Shown here piece after piece: positions 58,815 through 64,000 of a DNA stretch of 64,000 bases. The stretch is from an uncultured Agathobacter sp. (GTDB lineage: Bacteria; Bacillota; Clostridia; Lachnospirales; Lachnospiraceae). Under the pieces are notes generated by a model that worked only from the letters and a program-made list of their open reading frames with translations, did not search any database and was not told the origin of the DNA. Every line of letters starts with the position of its first letter. Within the stretch, counting starts at the first letter, position 1. Both the position numbers and the translations under genes were made by a program. The stretch is taken from the NCBI GenBank assembly GCA_910587655.1, contig CAJUND010000009.1, positions 69,994 to 133,993 of the forward strand, read 5' to 3'.

Positions 58815-61800
58815 ATGTACAGTAAAGTTGATACAAATATGAATTTCGTGGAACGCGAAAAAGAAACGGAAAAGTTCTGGCGCGAAAACGATATTTTTAT
58901 GAAATCCATGGAAAACCGCAAAGACGGGGAAACCTATACGTTTTATGACGGACCGCCTACGGCAAACGGAAAACCCCATATCGGGCATGTGGAAACACGA
59001 ACCATCAAGGACATGATTCCGAGATACCAGACCATGAAAGGAAAATACGTGCCGCGTAAGGCTGGCTGGGATACCCACGGGCTTCCGGTTGAAATCGAAG
59101 TGGAAAAGAAGCTTGGGCTGGACGGCAAGGACCAGATTGAAGCATATGGCCTGGAACCGTTTATTAAGGAATGCAAGGAGTCTGTCTGGAAATACAAGGG
59201 CATGTGGGAGGATTTCTCCGGCACGGTCGGGTTCTGGGCGGATATGGATGAGCCTTATGTGACCTATGATGATAATTTCATTGAGTCCGAATGGTGGGCG
59301 CTTAAGGAAATCTGGAACAAGGGCCTGCTTTACAAGGGCTTTAAAATTGTGCCGTACTGTCCGCGCTGCGGAACCCCGCTTTCTGCGCAGGAGGTTGCCC
59401 AGGGATATAAGCTTGTGAAGGAGCGTTCGGCAATCGTCCGGTTTAAGGTGGCGGATGAGGATGCGTATCTTCTGGCATGGACAACCACTCCGTGGACACT
59501 TCCAAGCAACGTGGCGCTCTGCGTGAACCCGGAGGATACTTATCTGAAAGTTAAGGCAGCCGACGGCTATACCTATTATCTTGCCCAGGCGCTTGCGGAT
59601 ACCGTACTTGGTTCCCTGGCGGCTGACGGACAGGACGCCTATGAAGTACTGGAAACATATCAGGGTACGGACCTGGAGCATAAGGAATACGAGCCGCTGT
59701 TTGACTGTGCAAAGACTGTCGCTGACAGACAGAACAAAAAAGGCTTTTATGTGACCTGCGATACTTACGTTACCATGACGGACGGTACCGGAATCGTACA
59801 CATTGCGCCTGCGTTTGGTGAGGATGACGCCAGTGTCGGCAGGAACTACGACCTGCCGTTTGTCCAGTTTGTCAACGAAAAAGGGGAAATGACGGAGGAA
59901 ACAGAATTTGCAGGTTTATTCGTAAAAAAGGCAGACCCGGAAGTGATTAAGAATCTGGATGCCAGAAACCAGCTTTTTTCCGCTCCGAAATTTGAGCATG
60001 ACTACCCGCACTGCTGGAGATGCGACACGCCGCTGATTTATTATGCAAGGGAATCCTGGTATATTAAGGAAACTGCGGTAAAGGACCAGCTGATTAAAAA
60101 CAACAACACGGTCAACTGGATTCCGGAGTCCATCGGAAGCGGACGCTTTGGAAACTGGCTGGAAAACATCCAGGACTGGGCGATTTCAAGAAACCGTTAC
60201 TGGGGGACCCCTTTAAATATCTGGGAATGCGAATGCGGCAATTTTGAATCCGTCGGAAGCCGTGCGGAGCTTGCAGAGCGTACAGGGAATGAAAACGCTG
60301 CAAAGGTGGAGCTTCACCGGCCGTATATTGACGAAGTGACATTCCCGTGCCCGAAGTGCGGGAAGACGATGCACCGCGTGCCGGAGGTCATTGACTGCTG
60401 GTTTGATTCCGGCGCGATGCCTTTTGCACAGCACCATTATCCGTTTGAAAATAAAGAACTGTTTGAGAAGCAGTTTCCGGCGCAGTTTATTTCCGAGGCA
60501 GTGGACCAGACCAGGGGATGGTTCCATTCCCTGATGGCGGAATCCACGCTGCTGTTTGACAAAGCGCCGTATGAAAATGTTATTGTTTTAGGGCATGTGC
60601 AGGATGAAAACGGACAGAAAATGTCCAAGTCCAAAGGAAACGCCGTGGACCCGTTTGAAGCGCTGGAAACCTACGGGGCGGACGCGATCCGCTGGTATTT
60701 CTATACCGCATGCGCGCCATGGCTTCCGAAGCGTTTTTCCGGCAAGATTGTGCAGGAAGGCCAGCGCAAGTTTATGGGAACCTTGTGGAATACCTATGCG
60801 TTCTTTGTCCTCTACGCTGAAATCGACCAGTTTGACGCGACAAAATACAGTCTTGATTTTGATAAACTGACGGTTATGGACAAATGGCTGTTGTCCAAGT
60901 TAAACTCTGCGGTTGCAGCAGTGGACGAAAATCTGGACGGCTACAGGATTCCGGAGGCTGCGCGTGTGCTGGAAGAGTTTGTGGACGACATGAGCAACTG
61001 GTATGTCCGCCGTTCCCGTGAGCGTTTCTGGGCAAAGGGCATGGAGCAGGACAAGATTAACGCATACATGACGTTATATACCGCGCTTGTCACCATCAGC
61101 AAGACGGCTGCCCCGATGATTCCGTTTATGACAGAGGAAATTTACCGCAACCTGGTGTGCTCCATTGACGCGTCTGCGCCGGAAAGCGTTCATCTGTGCG
61201 ATTTCCCGTCTGTCAATGCGCAGATGATTGACAAAGAACTGGAAAGCTCGATGGATGAGGTTCTTAAGATTGTGGTGATGGGGCGTGCATGCCGCAACAG
61301 TGCCAATATCAAAAACCGCCAGCCGGTCGGACAGATGTATGTGAAAGCGGAAAAGGAGCTGGATGATTTTTATGTGGCGATTATTGCAGATGAGCTTAAC
61401 GTAAAGAACATTACGTTTACGGATGATGTGTCCGCATATACGGATTATCTGTTCAAGCCGCAGCTTCGTACTGTGGGACCAAAATACGGGAAGTATTTAA
61501 AGCAGATCCAGGAAGCCCTTGCAGCGCTTGACGGCAACAAAGCGATGGCAAAGCTCAGGGACCAGGGGGCACTTAAGCTTGACAGTGTCAGTGAAGAAGT
61601 TGTATTATTAGAAGAGGATTTACTCATTACCATGACACAGGCTGAGGGCTTTGTGACAGAGGGTGACAATACGGTTACCGCCGTCATGGATACCAGGCTG
61701 ACGCCTGAGCTGATAGAGGAAGGTTTTGTGCGCGAGCTGGTCAGCAAGATACAGACCATGCGTAAGGAAGCCGGATTTGAAGTCATGGACCATATTGCCG

Positions 61801-61967
61801 TATCCTACACTGCCGGGCAGAAGATTACGGATATTTTTGGCAGACATGGAGAGGCTATAAGTTCAGAAGTACTTGCTGATGCGATTACGTCCGGTACCTT
61901 AAACGGATACCGGAAAGACTGGCGCATCAATGGTGAGGAGGTTACCCTTGCAGTTGAAAAGCAGTAA
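58815..61967 (+). CDS. ileS: Isoleucine--tRNA ligase
   Basis: A 1050-residue class I aminoacyl-tRNA synthetase that charges tRNA-Ile. The HIGH motif is GKPHIGHVETRTIKDMI (about residues 53-69). The KMSKS loop is QKMSKSKGN (about 601-609). The editing domain shows AWTTTPWTLPSNVALCV. Sequence style (YTFYDGPPTANG, GFWADMDEPYVTYDD) and the C-terminal region suit the eukaryote-like IleRS2 type of many Clostridia, which is often naturally less sensitive to mupirocin; this is inferred. I chose ATG 58815 with GGGAGG upstream; a frame from 58761 lies in the leader. The leader is too short for a T-box. Confidence 0.95.
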   Translation: MYSKVDTNMNFVEREKETEKFWRENDIFMKSMENRKDGETYTFYDGPPTANGKPHIGHVETRTIKDMIPRYQTMKGKYVPRKAGWDTHGLPVEIEVEKKLGLDGKDQIEAYGLEPFIKECKESVWKYKGMWEDFSGTVGFWADMDEPYVTYDDNFIESEWWALKEIWNKGLLYKGFKIVPYCPRCGTPLSAQEVAQGYKLVKERSAIVRFKVADEDAYLLAWTTTPWTLPSNVALCVNPEDTYLKVKAADGYTYYLAQALADTVLGSLAADGQDAYEVLETYQGTDLEHKEYEPLFDCAKTVADRQNKKGFYVTCDTYVTMTDGTGIVHIAPAFGEDDASVGRNYDLPFVQFVNEKGEMTEETEFAGLFVKKADPEVIKNLDARNQLFSAPKFEHDYPHCWRCDTPLIYYARESWYIKETAVKDQLIKNNNTVNWIPESIGSGRFGNWLENIQDWAISRNRYWGTPLNIWECECGNFESVGSRAELAERTGNENAAKVELHRPYIDEVTFPCPKCGKTMHRVPEVIDCWFDSGAMPFAQHHYPFENKELFEKQFPAQFISEAVDQTRGWFHSLMAESTLLFDKAPYENVIVLGHVQDENGQKMSKSKGNAVDPFEALETYGADAIRWYFYTACAPWLPKRFSGKIVQEGQRKFMGTLWNTYAFFVLYAEIDQFDATKYSLDFDKLTVMDKWLLSKLNSAVAAVDENLDGYRIPEAARVLEEFVDDMSNWYVRRSRERFWAKGMEQDKINAYMTLYTALVTISKTAAPMIPFMTEEIYRNLVCSIDASAPESVHLCDFPSVNAQMIDKELESSMDEVLKIVVMGRACRNSANIKNRQPVGQMYVKAEKELDDFYVAIIADELNVKNITFTDDVSAYTDYLFKPQLRTVGPKYGKYLKQIQEALAALDGNKAMAKLRDQGALKLDSVSEEVVLLEEDLLITMTQAEGFVTEGDNTVTAVMDTRLTPELIEEGFVRELVSKIQTMRKEAGFEVMDHIAVSYTAGQKITDIFGRHGEAISSEVLADAITSGTLNGYRKDWRINGEEVTLAVEKQ

Positions 61968-61970
61968 AAA

Positions 61971-62003
61971 GAGGGGGAGCAGGTTCTGGCTTGTCTCCCC
62001 CTC
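61971..62003 (+). terminator. GC-rich hairpin between ileS and glgP
   Basis: GAGGGGGAG (61971-61979) pairs perfectly with CTCCCCCTC (61995-62003). No T-run follows on the plus strand, but a short A-run precedes it. Confidence 0.5.
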
Positions 62004-62049
62004 ATGGTATTTATACCCATACAAATTAATGACAGGAGGACAACGCGTT

Positions 62050-64000
62050 ATGAGGGATAAGGTGTTTAACAAAAAGGAATTTATCGCATCTGTTACAGAA
62101 AGCGTTAAGACCATGTACCGCAAAAACCTGAAGGAAGCAAGCCAGCAGGAGATTTTCCAGGCAGTGGCGCTTGCGGTCAAGGATGTTGTCATGGATGAAT
62201 GGATGGCGACACAGACAACAATTGAAAAGGATGACCCGAAGACAGTTTACTATATGTCCATGGAGTTTCTGATGGGACGTGCCCTTGGAAACAACCTGAT
62301 TAACCTTGGGGCATACGGCGAGGTAAAGGAAGCCCTTGAGGAAATCGGACTGGATCTTTCCGTCATTGAGGACCAGGAGCCGGACCCGGCGCTTGGAAAC
62401 GGCGGTCTGGGAAGGCTTGCAGCCTGCTTTATGGATTCCCTTGCATCCCTGGGATATGCAGCGTACGGATGCGGAATCCGTTACCGTTACGGCATGTTCA
62501 AGCAGCAGATTACCGACGGTTTCCAGGTGGAAGTGCCGGATAACTGGTTAAAGGACGGCTATCCGTTTGAGCTGCGCCGGCCGGAGTACTGCTATGAAGT
62601 AAAATTCGGAGGCCATGTGGAGCAGAGGGAGCATGACGACGGCGAGCTGCATTTTGAGCAGGTAAACTACCAGTCCGTGCTTGCAGTTGCCTATGACATG
62701 CCGATTGTGGGATATGGAAACAATGTTGTGGATTCCCTGATTATCTGGGATGCGCAGCCGAAGGAGGAGTTTAAGCTGTCTTCCTTTGACAGCGGTGATT
62801 ATGAGAAGGCAGTGGAGGAGGAAAACCTTGCCCGTAATCTTGTCGAGGTACTGTATCCGAATGACAACCATGTAAAAGGAAAGGAACTCCGCTTAAAGCA
62901 GCAGTATTTCTTTGTGTCTGCAAGTATCCAGCGTGCAATTGAACGCTTTAAAAAGCATCACACTGATTTGCACCAGCTGCCGGAAAAGGTCGTGTTCCAG
63001 ATGAACGATACCCATCCGACTGTTACTGTGGCGGAATTAATGCGTATCTTACTGGATGAGGAAGGGCTTTCCTGGGACGATGCATGGGATATTACAACCC
63101 ACAGTGTGGCATATACCAACCATACCATTATGGCAGAGGCGCTTGAGAAATGGCCGATTGAAATTTTCCAGAGGCTGCTTCCGCGTGTATACCAGATTGT
63201 CGAGGAAATCAACCGCCGTTTTGTATTAGAGATTAAAGAGCGTTATCCGGACAATGAAGAAAAAATCCGCAAGATGGCAATTCTTTATGACGGACAGGTG
63301 AAGATGGCGCATCTGGCAATCTGTGCCGGATATTCCGTGAACGGTGTGGCAAGACTGCATACGGATATTTTAAAGAAACAGGAGCTGAAGGATTTCTACG
63401 AGATGTTCCCGGAGAAATTCAACAACAAGACCAACGGTATTACCCAGAGAAGATTCCTTGCTCATGGAAATCCGCTTCTTGCAGAGTGGGTGACAAAGCA
63501 GGTCGGCAAAGACTGGATTACGGACCTTTCAAAGGTTGAGGGTCTGATTAAGGTGGCAGATGACCCGCAGGCGCAGAAAGAGATTATGGAGATTAAACGT
63601 AAAAACAAGGTGCGCCTGGCAAAGTACATTAAGGAGCATAACGGAATCGACGTTGACCCGGACTCCATTTTCGACGTGCAGGTAAAGCGTCTGCATGAGT
63701 ACAAGAGACAGCTCATGAATATTCTTCATGTGATGTACCTGTATAACCAGTTAAAGGCAAACCCGGATATGGATTTTGTTCCGAGAACCTTTATCTTTGG
63801 TGCAAAGGCAGCGGCAGGATACCGCAATGCCAAGAACACCATTAAGTTAATTAATACCGTTGCGGATGTGATTAACAACGATGCGTCCATCAATGGAAAG
63901 ATTAAGGTGGTATTTATCGAGGATTACCGTGTTTCCATTGCGGAGTGGATTTTTGCGGCTGCAGACGTCAGCGAGCAGATTTCGACTGCAAGTAAGGAAG
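62050..64000 (+). CDS. glgP: Glycogen/maltodextrin phosphorylase, N-terminal part (continues past window)
   Basis: Glycogen phosphorylase releases glucose-1-phosphate from glycogen or maltodextrin, which the phosphoglucomutase at 27861 can use. The 650 residues present are open to the window end, from a usual length of about 750-820. Conserved regions include VYYMSMEFLMGRALGNNLIN, PDPALGNGGLGRLAACFMDS, FQMNDTHPTVTVAELMRILL, TTHSVAYTNHTIMAEALEKW, KTNGITQRRF, VQVKRLHEYKRQLMNIL and FIFGAKAAAGY. The pyridoxal phosphate lysine would come after the window end. ATG 62050 lies 11 bp after AGGAGG. Confidence 0.95.
   Translation, partial: MRDKVFNKKEFIASVTESVKTMYRKNLKEASQQEIFQAVALAVKDVVMDEWMATQTTIEKDDPKTVYYMSMEFLMGRALGNNLINLGAYGEVKEALEEIGLDLSVIEDQEPDPALGNGGLGRLAACFMDSLASLGYAAYGCGIRYRYGMFKQQITDGFQVEVPDNWLKDGYPFELRRPEYCYEVKFGGHVEQREHDDGELHFEQVNYQSVLAVAYDMPIVGYGNNVVDSLIIWDAQPKEEFKLSSFDSGDYEKAVEEENLARNLVEVLYPNDNHVKGKELRLKQQYFFVSASIQRAIERFKKHHTDLHQLPEKVVFQMNDTHPTVTVAELMRILLDEEGLSWDDAWDITTHSVAYTNHTIMAEALEKWPIEIFQRLLPRVYQIVEEINRRFVLEIKERYPDNEEKIRKMAILYDGQVKMAHLAICAGYSVNGVARLHTDILKKQELKDFYEMFPEKFNNKTNGITQRRFLAHGNPLLAEWVTKQVGKDWITDLSKVEGLIKVADDPQAQKEIMEIKRKNKVRLAKYIKEHNGIDVDPDSIFDVQVKRLHEYKRQLMNILHVMYLYNQLKANPDMDFVPRTFIFGAKAAAGYRNAKNTIKLINTVADVINNDASINGKIKVVFIEDYRVSIAEWIFAAADVSEQISTASKE

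Noticed and set aside
58800..59801. 333-codon open frame on the minus strand inside ileS
   Set aside because: It lies fully antisense to a well-conserved synthetase gene, and its translation has no recognisable motif.
1..64000. tRNA, rRNA, riboswitch, insertion sequence or prophage genes
   Set aside because: None of the typical sequence patterns was seen on reading; a covariance-model search was not possible here.

Overview
The window reads as a chromosomal segment of a low-to-mid GC, endospore-forming Firmicute, most likely an anaerobic gut Lachnospiraceae (class Clostridia). Reasons: a GerA/GerB/GerC-type germinant receptor operon, a PdaB-like sporulation deacetylase, LCP ligases with CDP-glycerol enzymes, HPr with both His15 and Ser46, a type-2-like IleRS, a secreted GH53 galactanase and BspA/Big_2 surface proteins. 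All 45 credible genes lie on the plus strand. I saw no rRNA, tRNA, insertion sequence, prophage or CRISPR array.

Layout. 1-1031: the end of glmM and an HPr gene. 1068-24826: a nearly uninterrupted surface-glycopolymer locus. It holds a membrane phosphosugar transferase, a GT2, a tandem-domain LicD, a TagG/TagH-type ABC exporter, a 1529-residue protein with two TagF-like domains, TagD, an IspD/TarI-like cytidylyltransferase, an SDR, an LCP ligase, an acyltransferase, a second TagF-like protein, a cytoplasmic GDPD-family protein and two paralogous secreted beta-helix proteins. 24952-27235: two secreted proteins with Ig-like or LRR modules behind their own promoter. 27236-27860: a gene-poor stretch with a terminator, a coding-looking fragment lacking a start, a seven-codon mini-ORF and the promoter of the next operon. 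27861-34098: phosphoglucomutase, a zinc-ribbon protein, a second LCP protein, a UDP-sugar pyrophosphorylase and GlmS, which supply envelope precursors. 34259-41676: HtrA, GtrA, a carbamate kinase family protein, PepF, LuxS, Pfs/MTAN, an overlapping pair of unknown genes and PdaB. 41681-43199: four 12-bp direct repeats at about 34-bp spacing in front of a DUF4143-type ATPase. 43482-47302: a GH53 endo-galactanase whose signal peptide is out of frame with the mature protein. 47392-52081: a small membrane peptide, then an RND exporter with a long coiled-coil insertion and its TetR regulator with a palindromic operator. 52224-57307: ger operon and a GGDEF protein. 57363-64000: MATE transporter, ileS and the start of glycogen phosphorylase.

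How it works together (inference). TagD would make CDP-glycerol, and the IspD/TarI-like enzyme with the SDR could make a second CDP-alditol. The TagF-like proteins and LicD would transfer phospho-alditol or similar groups onto a lipid-linked glycan begun by the sugar transferase. TagG/TagH would export it and the LCP protein would attach it to peptidoglycan. The beta-helix proteins made from the same transcription block probably act on or bind the polymer. This locus is the best candidate for an incompletely described system. The repeat-controlled ATPase and the galactanase frameshift are the sharpest sequence-level oddities. Coordinates and motifs come from reading the sequence by eye; no database search, fold prediction or statistic was run.
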